A DNA stretch of 46,120 bases from Bacteroidia bacterium (lineage in GTDB: Bacteria > Bacteroidota > Bacteroidia > Flavobacteriales_E > Vicingaceae): assembly GCA_030426475.1 (NCBI GenBank), contig JAUHYR010000012.1, positions 1 through 46,120 of the forward strand, given 5' to 3'. The notes beneath the pieces were generated by a model that was given only the letters and a program-made list of their open reading frames with translations, was not told the DNA's origin and did not search any database. A program made the translations under genes and the position numbers. Positions 16,568 to 24,877 of this stretch are shown one piece after another (position 1 is the first letter of the stretch; each line of letters begins with the position of its first letter).

Positions 16568-17163
16568 ACGAAAACTTATCAGACAAAGCGAAGGAAGATT
16601 TGGTATTAATCAACGCTGCTGTTGAAGGTGACCAAGTAGCTTACGCAAAGCTCATGAAGAAATATCGTGACTCCATTTATTTTATGATGGTAAAAATGGT
16701 AAGAAATGCTGATGATGCTGATGATTTAACCATTGAAGCATTTGGTAAAGCTTTTAACAGGTTACACCAATATTCACCCAATTACGCATTTAGCACCTGG
16801 TTATTTAAAATTGCTTCTAATAACTGTATTGATTTTATTAGAAAAAAGAGAATGCAAACTTTTTCTTTAGATCAAAACATTAATGGTGATGATGAAAGCA
16901 GTCCGACTTTTGATGTTAAGACTGACACCATGGACCCTGAAGAAAAGCTCATCAATAAACAGAAAATAAAATTAATGCGCTATGTGGTAAAACAGCTTAA
17001 ACCAAGATATAAGAATTTGGTTGTTTTACGCTACTTTAAAGAATATTCCTACGAAGAAATTGCAGATGAATTAAAGCTACCACTTGGAACTGTTAAAGCT
17101 CAACTTTACAGAGCCAGAGAAGCGTTGTATGATTTAATGAAAAATACCAAAGGAAGAATTTAA
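16558..17163 (+). CDS. ECF-type RNA polymerase sigma factor
   Basis: The 201-residue protein has sigma region 2 (AYAKLMKKYRDSIYFMMVKM, then DADDLTIEAFGKAF and FSTWLFKIASNNCIDFIRKK) and region 4 (LKPRYKNLVVLRYFKEYSYE, then LPLGTVKAQLYRAREAL). The linker between them is acidic. No anti-sigma factor gene is adjacent, unlike many ECF loci. It is embedded between GT2 and rsmG with overlapping ends, so it is co-transcribed with them. Its regulon is unknown. Confidence 0.92.
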   Translation: MEINENLSDKAKEDLVLINAAVEGDQVAYAKLMKKYRDSIYFMMVKMVRNADDADDLTIEAFGKAFNRLHQYSPNYAFSTWLFKIASNNCIDFIRKKRMQTFSLDQNINGDDESSPTFDVKTDTMDPEEKLINKQKIKLMRYVVKQLKPRYKNLVVLRYFKEYSYEEIADELKLPLGTVKAQLYRAREALYDLMKNTKGRI

Positions 17164-17801
17164 TGCAAGCCTCTCCCCAACTCATTTTTAACCACTTTCC
17201 AAATTTAACAAGCACCCAAAAGCAACATTTCGAAAAGCTGTTTGGGATTTATGCTGAAATCAATCAAAGAGTAAATTTAATTTCTAGAAAAGACATTGAT
17301 TCTTTTTATGAAAAGCATGTATTACACTCTTTAGGAATTGCCAAAATAATTTCGTTTGTTTCGGGCACAAAAATACTTGATATCGGTACAGGAGGTGGTT
17401 TTCCAGGAATTCCTTTAGCCATTATGTTTCCTGAATGTACATTTCATTTAATGGACTCCATCAACAAAAAGATTCTAGCGGTAAAAGAAGTAATTGAAGC
17501 ATTAGATTTAAAAAACTGCACTGCAGAAACTAATAGATGTGAAAATCACCAAAAAAAATATGATTTTGTGACCTGCAGAGCTGTTGCGCCTGCTGAAAAA
17601 ATTATCGGGTGGACCAAAAATAATATACATACTAATAATAACAATTCACTTAAAAACGGATGGTTACTTATAAAAGGAGGTGATTTGACTGAAGAGTTAA
17701 AAGAAACCAAAAGAAACTATACTGAGTATAGCTTGTATGATTTATTTAAAACTGATTTTTTTGAAACTAAAAAACTCATTCATATTCCTTTTAAATCCTA
17801 G
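17163..17801 (+). CDS. rsmG: 16S rRNA (guanine-527-N7)-methyltransferase
   Basis: The 212-residue protein matches RsmG. VNLISRKDIDSFYEKHVLHS is the family's N-terminal signature. ILDIGTGGGFPGIPLAIMFP is the SAM-binding loop, followed by MDSINKKI and CRAVAP. It methylates G527 of 16S rRNA. Its ATG overlaps the sigma-factor stop (TAATG). Confidence 0.95.
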   Translation: MQASPQLIFNHFPNLTSTQKQHFEKLFGIYAEINQRVNLISRKDIDSFYEKHVLHSLGIAKIISFVSGTKILDIGTGGGFPGIPLAIMFPECTFHLMDSINKKILAVKEVIEALDLKNCTAETNRCENHQKKYDFVTCRAVAPAEKIIGWTKNNIHTNNNNSLKNGWLLIKGGDLTEELKETKRNYTEYSLYDLFKTDFFETKKLIHIPFKS

Positions 17802-17812
17802 ATTTGCCTGTA

Positions 17813-18841
17813 ATGAGTAATAAAAAATTGATATTAGTTACAGGAGGTGCCGGATACATTGGCTCTCATACTATTATTGACTTAATCGAAAACTCTGATT
17901 TTGAAATTATTTCGGCAGACAACTTTTGCAATTCTTCACTAAACACTTTTGATAGAATTGAAAAAATAACAGGAAAGAAAATAAAAAACTACAATGTTGA
18001 TTTAACTGATATCACTTCTACCGAATCTATTTTTTCAGAAAATAAAATAGACGGCATTATACATTTTGCAGCATTAAAATCAGTGCCGGAATCAGTTGAA
18101 AAGCCTGAGGTTTATCATTTCAACAATCTCAAATCATTAGAAAATCTACTTGAATTATCAGTAAAGTATGGCGTTAAAAATTTCATTTTTTCTTCTTCTT
18201 GCTCCGTCTATGGCAATATAAAAGAGTTACCTGTGAGCGAAACCACTCCACTTAATCCTGTTGCATCTCCTTATGCAGAAACAAAGCTTCTGGGTGAAGA
18301 AATGATTGAAAAATATACCCGTTCACAATCTATTAAAGCAATCTCGCTTCGCTACTTTAACCCTGTTGGTGCTCACATGAGTGGCTTGAATGGCGAAGAC
18401 TGTAAAAAACTAACCAATCTTGTACCTATTATTTGCAAAACAGCTATTGGAAAAAATGATGTTTTAACTATATATGGTAATGACTATGACACCAGAGATG
18501 GGACTTGTATTAGAGATTATATCCATGTTTCAGACATAGCTCATGCTCATATTTTAGCTTTAAAGGTATTGTTTAAAAAAGAAGATAACAGCTTTTATGA
18601 TGTCATCAATTTGGGTTCGGGAGAAGGAGTTTCCGTTTTAGAGTTGGTTGACGCATTTGAAAAAAGCACCGGAATAAAGGTGAATAAACAAATTGGCCCT
18701 AAACGTCCCGGAGATGTTGAAGCTATTTATTCTGATTGCACTAAATCAAAAAAAGTATTGGACTGGGAAGCGAAACACAGTATTGAAGATATGATGACCA
18801 GTGCCTGGAAATGGGAGAATTATTTAGCCAATAATCAATGA
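17813..18841 (+). CDS. galE: UDP-glucose 4-epimerase
   Basis: GalE interconverts UDP-glucose and UDP-galactose with NAD. The NAD-binding LVTGGAGYIGSH begins the protein. Catalytic Ser lies in FSSSCSVYG and Tyr/Lys in YAETK. SLRYFNPVGAH and GNDYDTRDGTCIRDYIHV are specific to GalE. The start is the ATG at 17813 (342 residues); an in-frame TTG three codons upstream is unlikely. It provides nucleotide sugar for surface glycans. The 3' end overlaps rlmH by 7 bases. Confidence 0.94.
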   Translation: MSNKKLILVTGGAGYIGSHTIIDLIENSDFEIISADNFCNSSLNTFDRIEKITGKKIKNYNVDLTDITSTESIFSENKIDGIIHFAALKSVPESVEKPEVYHFNNLKSLENLLELSVKYGVKNFIFSSSCSVYGNIKELPVSETTPLNPVASPYAETKLLGEEMIEKYTRSQSIKAISLRYFNPVGAHMSGLNGEDCKKLTNLVPIICKTAIGKNDVLTIYGNDYDTRDGTCIRDYIHVSDIAHAHILALKVLFKKEDNSFYDVINLGSGEGVSVLELVDAFEKSTGIKVNKQIGPKRPGDVEAIYSDCTKSKKVLDWEAKHSIEDMMTSAWKWENYLANNQ

Positions 18842-19299
18842 TGATACTTCTCTCCCTTTAAAATAGTAAATGCTCTATACAGCTGTTCAGTAAAAAATAA
18901 CCGTACCATTTGATGTGAAAATGTCATTTTAGAAAGGGCAATTTTTTCATTAGCTCTTTCATACATCTGAGCATCAAAACCATAAGCACCGCCAATTACA
19001 AACACTATACGCTGCATACCCGTATTCATTTTCTTTTGCAGCCAATCTGAAAAGCCTATTGAAGAAAACTCTTTCCCATTTTCATCCAGTAAAATAACAT
19101 AATCAGCCGGAGTAATTTGAGACAACAATAATTTTCCTTCTTCTAATTTTTGTGCATCTACATCACCCTTAAATTTCTTTAAATCAAATGTTTCTAACTC
19201 GAAATTACAGTAATGCTTTAGTCGTTGAACATAATCATTCACACCTGTTTGAATATAAGTTTCTGAAGTTTTTGCTATTTGAAAAAGCACAATTTTCAT
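18835..19299 (-). CDS. rlmH: 23S rRNA (pseudouridine1915-N3)-methyltransferase
   Basis: The 154-residue SPOUT methyltransferase has the trefoil-knot SAM site VIGGAYGFD and the C-terminal signature SHQMVRLFFTEQLYRA ending in YHH. It methylates pseudouridine 1915 in helix 69 of the large ribosomal subunit. It lies convergent with galE and divergent from the GNAT gene. Confidence 0.96.
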   Translation of the reverse strand: MKIVLFQIAKTSETYIQTGVNDYVQRLKHYCNFELETFDLKKFKGDVDAQKLEEGKLLLSQITPADYVILLDENGKEFSSIGFSDWLQKKMNTGMQRIVFVIGGAYGFDAQMYERANEKIALSKMTFSHQMVRLFFTEQLYRAFTILKGEKYHH

Positions 19300-19346
19300 T
19301 TGGTAAAGATAATATTCAAGCTTATTTTTTAGTTTTAGACTTCTTT

Positions 19347-20273
19347 ATGGAAATAATTAAAGACAAAAAATACTATCAAAAGGAGCTTTCAAGCAATGCC
19401 CCTATTTATCATCAACCTTGGTGGCTAGATAGTGTCTGTAACAAATGGGATATACTAATTCTAAAAGACAAAGAAGATGTTATACTAACTTGCCCTATAT
19501 CATATAATGGAAAAACAATTATTCCACCTCCCTACACTCAATTTTTAGGACCACATTTTCATCAAGAAGAATATTTAACCAATGCCAGCAAATACTATCA
19601 GAGTATTGAAAAGCTTATTGAAGCCTATCCCGATTTTGATTTTTTTAACCAAAAAACTTCTACCAAAATAACCAACTGGCTTCCTTGGTATTGGAAAGGT
19701 TTTTCTCAAACTACCCGATACACTTACAAAATTCAACATCTATTCAACTTTAGCCAAGTGGAATCAAACTTTAAAGACACTTTAAAGAGAAATATAAAAA
19801 GCGCTGAAAAAGAATATAAAATATCAGGTAGCCATAATGCTGAACTATTTTATGAAATTTTTTCAGAGAAATTTATTGCGGAGAAAAACATTGATGTTAT
19901 CCCTAAAAAACCGTTGACAGAGCTAATTAATCAGTCCATTCAAAATAAGCAAGGAAAACTTTATTTCTCAGAAAAAGATGGTAACACCGATGCAACTATT
20001 TTTGTTTGTCATGATAAAGACACCGCCTATTATATTGCTGGAGGAACAAGGACTACATGTAATCATAATGGTGCGTTAAGCCTACTTTTTTATCAGGCGC
20101 TCAAGGATTACTCAAAAACACATGAAATTTTTGATTTTGAAGGCTCTATGATAAAAGGCGTAGAAAGATATTTTAGAAGTTTTGGGGCTGAAATACATCC
20201 TTATTTTGAAATCAGCAAAAACCAATCACTCGGTTCAAAGACGAAATCTGCTATTAAAACCCTTTTAAAATAG
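19347..20273 (+). CDS. FemAB-like GNAT-family acetyltransferase
   Basis: The start at ATG 19347 (308 residues) was chosen because an upstream reading frame would run antisense into rlmH and has no family similarity. The protein begins EIIKDKKYYQKELSS, shows PWWLDSVC, then a GNAT domain in the second half with LKRNIKSAEK, YYIAGGTRTT and FDFEGSMIKGVERYFRSFGA. This last motif is typical of FemAB/GNAT_6 proteins in Bacteroidota. The acceptor, perhaps a cell-wall or glycan amino group, is unknown. A terminator-like hairpin spans its stop. Confidence 0.8.
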   Translation: MEIIKDKKYYQKELSSNAPIYHQPWWLDSVCNKWDILILKDKEDVILTCPISYNGKTIIPPPYTQFLGPHFHQEEYLTNASKYYQSIEKLIEAYPDFDFFNQKTSTKITNWLPWYWKGFSQTTRYTYKIQHLFNFSQVESNFKDTLKRNIKSAEKEYKISGSHNAELFYEIFSEKFIAEKNIDVIPKKPLTELINQSIQNKQGKLYFSEKDGNTDATIFVCHDKDTAYYIAGGTRTTCNHNGALSLLFYQALKDYSKTHEIFDFEGSMIKGVERYFRSFGAEIHPYFEISKNQSLGSKTKSAIKTLLK

Positions 20274-20279
20274 GGTTTT
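20256..20279 (+). terminator. Terminator-like hairpin after the GNAT gene
   Basis: AAAACCCT / AGGGTTTT forms an 8-bp perfect stem with an 8-base loop spanning the stop codon and ending in TTTT. It is rather AT-rich, so efficiency is uncertain. Confidence 0.45.
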
Positions 20280-20382
20280 GATAACTTTTGGAAATATCCC
20301 ACAAATGCTGCTTTATTATTTTGTAATATTGTAAATACATTTTGGTTCGATTCTTGTTTAATCCAGTAAAAAAATAAAAAAG

Positions 20383-20766
20383 ATGAACTCTACAATTTTT
20401 GCATTATTTGTTTTTGTTGCCTCACTATTTCAAACTACAGGCTTACCAAAAGAAATCGAAACAGCTCTTGCTACCGGAAACACTCAGGTATTAGCCACTT
20501 ATTTTAATTCTGAAGTTGATTTAGACATACCCGGAAGTGAAGATATTTATAGCAAACAGCAAGCAGAAATCATCTTAAAGAAGTTTTATCAGTCGGGCAC
20601 ACCTAAAAGCTATAAAACCCTACATAGCGGTCAGTCTAAAAATGGCAGCAATTATGCTATTGGTAATTTAATTATAGATACCACTAAATACAGAACTTAC
20701 ATTCTTTACAAAATGGGTTCTAAAGTTACTATCCATGAGATTCGCATAGAAAAGGATAGTGAGTAG
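20383..20766 (+). CDS. DUF4783 secreted protein
   Basis: The 127-residue protein has an N-terminal signal (MNSTIFALFVFVASLFQ) and a compact DUF4783-type domain with LATYFNSEVDLDIPG, KKFYQSG and TYILYKMGSK. DUF4783 proteins have an NTF2-like appearance and usually lie just before nadC in Bacteroidota, as here. Function is unknown. nadC has its own promoter 20 bases downstream of the stop, so the two need not share an mRNA. Confidence 0.8.
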   Translation: MNSTIFALFVFVASLFQTTGLPKEIETALATGNTQVLATYFNSEVDLDIPGSEDIYSKQQAEIILKKFYQSGTPKSYKTLHSGQSKNGSNYAIGNLIIDTTKYRTYILYKMGSKVTIHEIRIEKDSE

Positions 20767-20771
20767 CTAAG

Positions 20772-20801
20772 TTGATTTAATTACAATTTAAAATACCTTT
20801 G
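20772..20801 (+). promoter_or_regulatory. Promoter of nadC
   Basis: TTG (20772-20774), 19 bases, then TACCTTTG (20794-20801): a textbook Bacteroidota promoter. The predicted leader before the nadC ATG is about 13 bases. Confidence 0.7.
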
Positions 20802-20817
20802 TAGCCAAATTAAATAA

Positions 20818-21654
20818 ATGACTCCTGAAGAATTTATTGATTGGGCTATAAAAGAAGACATTGGAGATGGTGACCATACATCGCTCTCTACTATTCCTGT
20901 TAACACCCAAAAAAAAGCCCGTTTATTAGTTAAAGAAAATGGAATACTGGCAGGTGTTGACATTGCAAAAACAGTATTTCTTAAAATTGACCCGTCTATT
21001 CATTTTTCTGAATTTATAAAAGATGGAGCTTCAATCAAAAAAGGAGATATTGCTTTTACCGTAGAAGGAAATGCCCAAAAAATATTAATGGCAGAACGCT
21101 TGGCTCTAAATTTTTTACAAAGAATGAGCGGCATTGCCACACATACTAACTACCTGGCTTCTTTAATTAAAGACTATAAAACAAAGGTTTTAGACACTAG
21201 AAAAACAACTCCCGGTATTCGCTATTTCGAAAAACTAGCAGTTAAAATTGGCGGAGGAGAAAATCATAGGTTTGGACTATATGATATGATTTTAATTAAA
21301 GACAATCATATCGATTATGCCGGAAGCATTAAAAATGCGATTGAAAATACGATAGACTATTTGCAATCCAAACAACTTAATTTAAAAATTGAAATAGAGG
21401 CAAGAGATTTAGAAGAGGTAAAACAGATATTAGAAGTAGGTAAAATAAACAGAATAATGCTGGATAATTTTTCTTATGAAAATTTAATAACTGCCATAAA
21501 ATTAATAGATGGCAAGTATGAAACAGAAGCATCAGGAAATATTAATGCCTCTACAATTGTAGAATACGCAAAATGTGGAGTAGATTATGTTTCGGTTGGC
21601 GCACTTACACATCAAATTAAAAGCTTAGACATGAGTCTAAAAGCCTTTGAATGA
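20818..21654 (+). CDS. nadC: Nicotinate-nucleotide diphosphorylase (carboxylating)
   Basis: NadC converts quinolinate and PRPP to nicotinate mononucleotide in de novo NAD synthesis. The 278-residue protein has EDIGDGDHTS, LNFLQRMSGIAT, the active-site DTRKTTPG, GGGENHRFGLYDMILIKDNH and VDYVSVGALTH. It overlaps the YihY gene by 4 bases (ATGA). Confidence 0.96.
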   Translation: MTPEEFIDWAIKEDIGDGDHTSLSTIPVNTQKKARLLVKENGILAGVDIAKTVFLKIDPSIHFSEFIKDGASIKKGDIAFTVEGNAQKILMAERLALNFLQRMSGIATHTNYLASLIKDYKTKVLDTRKTTPGIRYFEKLAVKIGGGENHRFGLYDMILIKDNHIDYAGSIKNAIENTIDYLQSKQLNLKIEIEARDLEEVKQILEVGKINRIMLDNFSYENLITAIKLIDGKYETEASGNINASTIVEYAKCGVDYVSVGALTHQIKSLDMSLKAFE

Positions 21655-22610
21655 AAAAAATAATTGCTAAAATAAAGAACAGTAAACTTGTAAAAGCCTT
21701 TCAAAAAAAGCTAGACAAAATCGTTCTGCCGGGCTTTGAAGGCTTATCATCATTGCAAGTTGGCTCATTTTTTATAGCAGGGTTAAAAAAAGGCTCTCTC
21801 ACTACACGAGCATATTCTCTAGCCTTCCGATTTTTTTTAGCCTTATTCCCCTCTATTATTTTCTTATTTTCATTAATCCCGTTTATTCCCATCGATAATT
21901 TTCAAGCAGAAGTAATGCTAATGATGGAATTTGGATTGCCGTCTGATGCTTATAGCTTGCTTGAAGAAACAATATATGGTATATTATCTAAGTCAAGCGG
22001 AGGATTAGTTTCCTTTGGTTTTATTTTTGCCTTTTATCTGGCTACAAATGGCATTAATGCAATGCTTATGTCGTTTAACTCTTCTTATTTTAATCAAAGT
22101 AAGAGAAAGCCCTTGATTTTATGGCTTCGTTCTATTTTATTGTTGTTTGTTTTATCATTTTTAATGGTTTTAGCAATTACGGTAATCGTTTTTGGGGAAA
22201 GCATCATCCATTATTTAATTGACGAAGAAATAATAAAAGGTGGATTTACTGCATTTTTACTTCAACTTATAGAAATATTAGTATTTATGCTTCTCTGCTT
22301 TTTTGGATTTTCATTAACCTACTACATTGGCAGCCCAAAAGGAGAAAAATTTAAGATGATTTCGGCAGGCTCAACTTTAGCAACAGTATTAACCATCATT
22401 ATATCTTTTGGTTTTGCTTTTTATGTAAACAACTTTTCTAACTACAATAAATTTTATGGTTCTATAGGAGCACTAATTGTTATAATGCTGTGGCTGTACT
22501 ACAATTCACTTTCAATATTAATTGGATATGAGTTAAATGCTAGTATTAAGTACGCAAAAAGAGTAAATTTGAAAAAGCTTAAATTTGTTAATGATGAAAA
22601 AGTGGATTAG
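21651..22610 (+). CDS. YihY/BrkB family integral membrane protein
   Basis: The 319-residue protein has about six hydrophobic helices. RAYSLAFRFFLALFPSIIFLF opens the family pattern, followed by FYLATNGINAMLMSFN, and the C-terminal NFSNYNKFYGSIGALIVIML, YNSLSILIGYELNA is the family signature. The YihY family was once called RNase BN; its true function is unsettled. A positively charged N-terminal tail precedes the first helix. It is translationally coupled to nadC and overlaps the start of the TPR gene. Confidence 0.9.
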   Translation: MKKIIAKIKNSKLVKAFQKKLDKIVLPGFEGLSSLQVGSFFIAGLKKGSLTTRAYSLAFRFFLALFPSIIFLFSLIPFIPIDNFQAEVMLMMEFGLPSDAYSLLEETIYGILSKSSGGLVSFGFIFAFYLATNGINAMLMSFNSSYFNQSKRKPLILWLRSILLLFVLSFLMVLAITVIVFGESIIHYLIDEEIIKGGFTAFLLQLIEILVFMLLCFFGFSLTYYIGSPKGEKFKMISAGSTLATVLTIIISFGFAFYVNNFSNYNKFYGSIGALIVIMLWLYYNSLSILIGYELNASIKYAKRVNLKKLKFVNDEKVD

Positions 22611-23346
22611 TATTTTATTTCTAGGAGCATCAGTTTTTGGGTTTTCACAAAGCGAAACCGAGCTTTACAAAAAAGGTATTGAACTAATGGATACTTATCA
22701 GAGTAAAGACGCCTACGAAGTTTTTACTAAACTATATGATATTGATCCTAATAATGCTGATTATGCTGCAAGGCTTAGCTCTAGTTGCTCTAGATATGGA
22801 GTAAGCATGCCAACTGAATCAGAAAGAATAAAATATTACGAAAAAGCCGAAGACCTTGCAAAAAAAGCAATCGCCCTAGACAATAAAAATGCAGAAGCAC
22901 ACTTTGCTTATGCTCTTGCTCTTGGAAGAATAAATGAAAATGCAAGTAGCAAACAAAAAATTGCCAATGCCAAATTAATTAAAACAGAGGCAGAAAAAAC
23001 AATAGCTCTCAACCCGAGACATGCCGGAGCATATCATGTTTTGGGAAGATACCACAAAACAATTGCCGGGTTTAATGCTATGGAAAAAGCAATGATTAAT
23101 GCCTTTTTTGGTGGTGTTCCTGAAGGTGGCACTTATGAAGATGCAGAAAATGCATTTATCATGTGTTGCAAATTAGAGCCCGATTATATTCTACATTTTT
23201 ACGAATTGGCCGACACCTATCGTTTAAATAAAAAAGTGGAGTTAGCTAAAGCTGTGTTAAAAAAAGCACTACAAATAAAAGTAACTACAGAAGAAGACAA
23301 AAAGCGATACAAAAACTGTCAGGAGTTACTTGAAGATCTTTCTTAA
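22594..23346 (+). CDS. Secreted TPR-repeat protein
   Basis: The start is ATG 22594 (or the ATG just before it at 22591), inside the end of the YihY gene; an in-frame TTG further up is unlikely. The signal peptide is MKKWISILFLGASVFGFSQ. The rest is helical with TPR-type units (KDAYEVFTKLYDIDPNNADYA, KYYEKAEDLAKKAIALD, NAEAHFAYALALG). The arrangement recalls regulator-of-microtubule-dynamics-like TPR proteins common in Bacteroidota. It probably scaffolds protein contacts in the periplasm. It overlaps the convergent flippase gene by 21 bases. Confidence 0.8.
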   Translation: MKKWISILFLGASVFGFSQSETELYKKGIELMDTYQSKDAYEVFTKLYDIDPNNADYAARLSSSCSRYGVSMPTESERIKYYEKAEDLAKKAIALDNKNAEAHFAYALALGRINENASSKQKIANAKLIKTEAEKTIALNPRHAGAYHVLGRYHKTIAGFNAMEKAMINAFFGGVPEGGTYEDAENAFIMCCKLEPDYILHFYELADTYRLNKKVELAKAVLKKALQIKVTTEEDKKRYKNCQELLEDLS

Positions 23347-24816
23347 TTTATTAATCCCCATATCAACGTACTCATTAATGTCTTCAGAAAGTTTAGTGAA
23401 GTAAACAATTACAATGTAGAGTATGCTTATTACAGAGCATCGTATCAATAAATCAATAAGGGAATTTCCTATTTTAGGGCTGTACATACTCACAATTACA
23501 AATAAAGCTATAATCAGTGCTGACAGGAAATGTTTGCCTCCAAAAGGCTGCATTTTCAGTTTAATCCAAACAAATATAAACTTAGCCAAGTTGAATATCA
23601 CCAGAGATAAAAAAGTTGCAAAAGCCGCTCCGGTTATTCCGTAAAGTGGTATAAAAACAATATTAAAACCAATAGTAGCTACCATAAGTATCATAATCAC
23701 AATGATATTGTATCTATAATACTTTGATGTCATAATAATTTCACCATTTACCCCTGAAGCTAAATTCACTAATTTTCCTAAAGCAATAAATAATACTACA
23801 TACTTCCCTTCTTGGTATTCCGTTTTTAGAAATATATCAATAATGTCATCTATTCCACACCATATCACTAAAAATATTAAACCGGTAATAATTAACTGAT
23901 TTAAGGCCGTTCTACTATACATATCGGCAATTTTAGGCAAATCATTATTTTTCCAGGCATCCGCAATAACAGGCATAGATATTTGCGACAATGAACGCCC
24001 GGGAATTTCAATTACCGAACCAATATAGCTGGCAATACCATAAATTCCTGTTTCTGCCAATCCTAACAAAGGCGCTATCATTAAAACATCTATTCTCCAA
24101 ACTAAAGTAGATGAAGCTGTTCCAAGCAATGAAAAACCCGCAAAACTTGAAATACTTTTCTTTAACTCTTTGGTAAAAAAACTAAAATTGATTCCCAACA
24201 ACCAATGCCCTAATCGCTTTATATAATAAGCCAGTGCAATAACCGGAATAACAAATGAAAGAGCATATAAGCTAATCATCCAGCTAAAATCAATTAGTTT
24301 GAAGTAAAAAACAACAACGACTGCTGCTACCAGCACTCTTGAAAAAACATCTCTTAAAATGGATGGAACGGTTATTCTCATTAGCGAACGAGAGTATGCA
24401 TCCAGAATATTAAAGAAAGTAAAATAGAAAAGTAATGGAATTACCAAATGATAATAATCGATAAATTCTTCCGAACGCTCTTCGTATATTTTTACAAATA
24501 CTCCCTTAAAAACAAAAAGAACGATAACAACCAAAGCAAACCCAATAAGCCCTGTTAGTATGGAAAAGCTTAAAATATTATTATGCTTTTTGTCTCTATC
24601 CTTGAAAAATGGAAAATATTTTAAAATAACACTTGGTATTCCCAGCAAAGTAACTTGACTAGCAACCGTAGCAAAATCAACTATAAGACGAATTAAACCA
24701 ATTTGAGCAGGCGCAAGAAATTGTACAAATAGTACAACTTGATTAAAATAACCTAAAAATGCTCCTACATAGGATACAATAGTTGCTTTAACGGCTTGTC
24801 GTTTAACTATACCCAA
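23326..24816 (-). CDS. Wzx-type polysaccharide flippase (MATE/MOP superfamily), TTG start
   Basis: The 496-residue protein has about 14 hydrophobic helices and the polysaccharide-export family pattern. The conserved start MGIVKRQAVKATIVSYVGAF begins at a TTG (24814-24816), since no ATG is available in frame and homologues, from memory, begin this way. It should move lipid-linked glycan units across the inner membrane. The nearby cluster of nucleotide-sugar and transferase genes (29387-36139) is a plausible source of substrate. It is divergent from the T9SS cargo pair. Confidence 0.88.
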   Translation of the reverse strand: MGIVKRQAVKATIVSYVGAFLGYFNQVVLFVQFLAPAQIGLIRLIVDFATVASQVTLLGIPSVILKYFPFFKDRDKKHNNILSFSILTGLIGFALVVIVLFVFKGVFVKIYEERSEEFIDYYHLVIPLLFYFTFFNILDAYSRSLMRITVPSILRDVFSRVLVAAVVVVFYFKLIDFSWMISLYALSFVIPVIALAYYIKRLGHWLLGINFSFFTKELKKSISSFAGFSLLGTASSTLVWRIDVLMIAPLLGLAETGIYGIASYIGSVIEIPGRSLSQISMPVIADAWKNNDLPKIADMYSRTALNQLIITGLIFLVIWCGIDDIIDIFLKTEYQEGKYVVLFIALGKLVNLASGVNGEIIMTSKYYRYNIIVIMILMVATIGFNIVFIPLYGITGAAFATFLSLVIFNLAKFIFVWIKLKMQPFGGKHFLSALIIALFVIVSMYSPKIGNSLIDLLIRCSVISILYIVIVYFTKLSEDINEYVDMGINKLRKIFK

Positions 24817-24836
24817 AATTATTTTTAAATAAGTGG

Positions 24837-24844
24837 CAAAAGTA
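24837..24844 (-). promoter_or_regulatory. Possible -7 box of the flippase promoter
   Basis: TACTTTTG on the minus strand, 20 bases before the TTG start. A second match, TAGCTTTG, lies further upstream in the same 61-base divergent intergenic space. Confidence 0.4.
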
Positions 24845-24847
24845 TGT

Positions 24848-24855
24848 TAAATTTG
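24848..24855 (+). promoter_or_regulatory. -7 box of the T9SS cargo pair promoter
   Basis: TAAATTTG matches TAnnTTTG. The predicted leader before the ATG at 24878 is about 19 bases. It lies 3 bases from the flippase's opposing -7 box, so the two promoters may compete. Confidence 0.5.
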
Positions 24856-24877
24856 CTACTTAACTTAACAAAGCTAT

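Noticed and set aside
19188-19346. Longer N-terminus for the GNAT protein
   Set aside because: The extra 53 residues are antisense to the start of rlmH and not protein-like. ATG 19347 fits the intergenic space.
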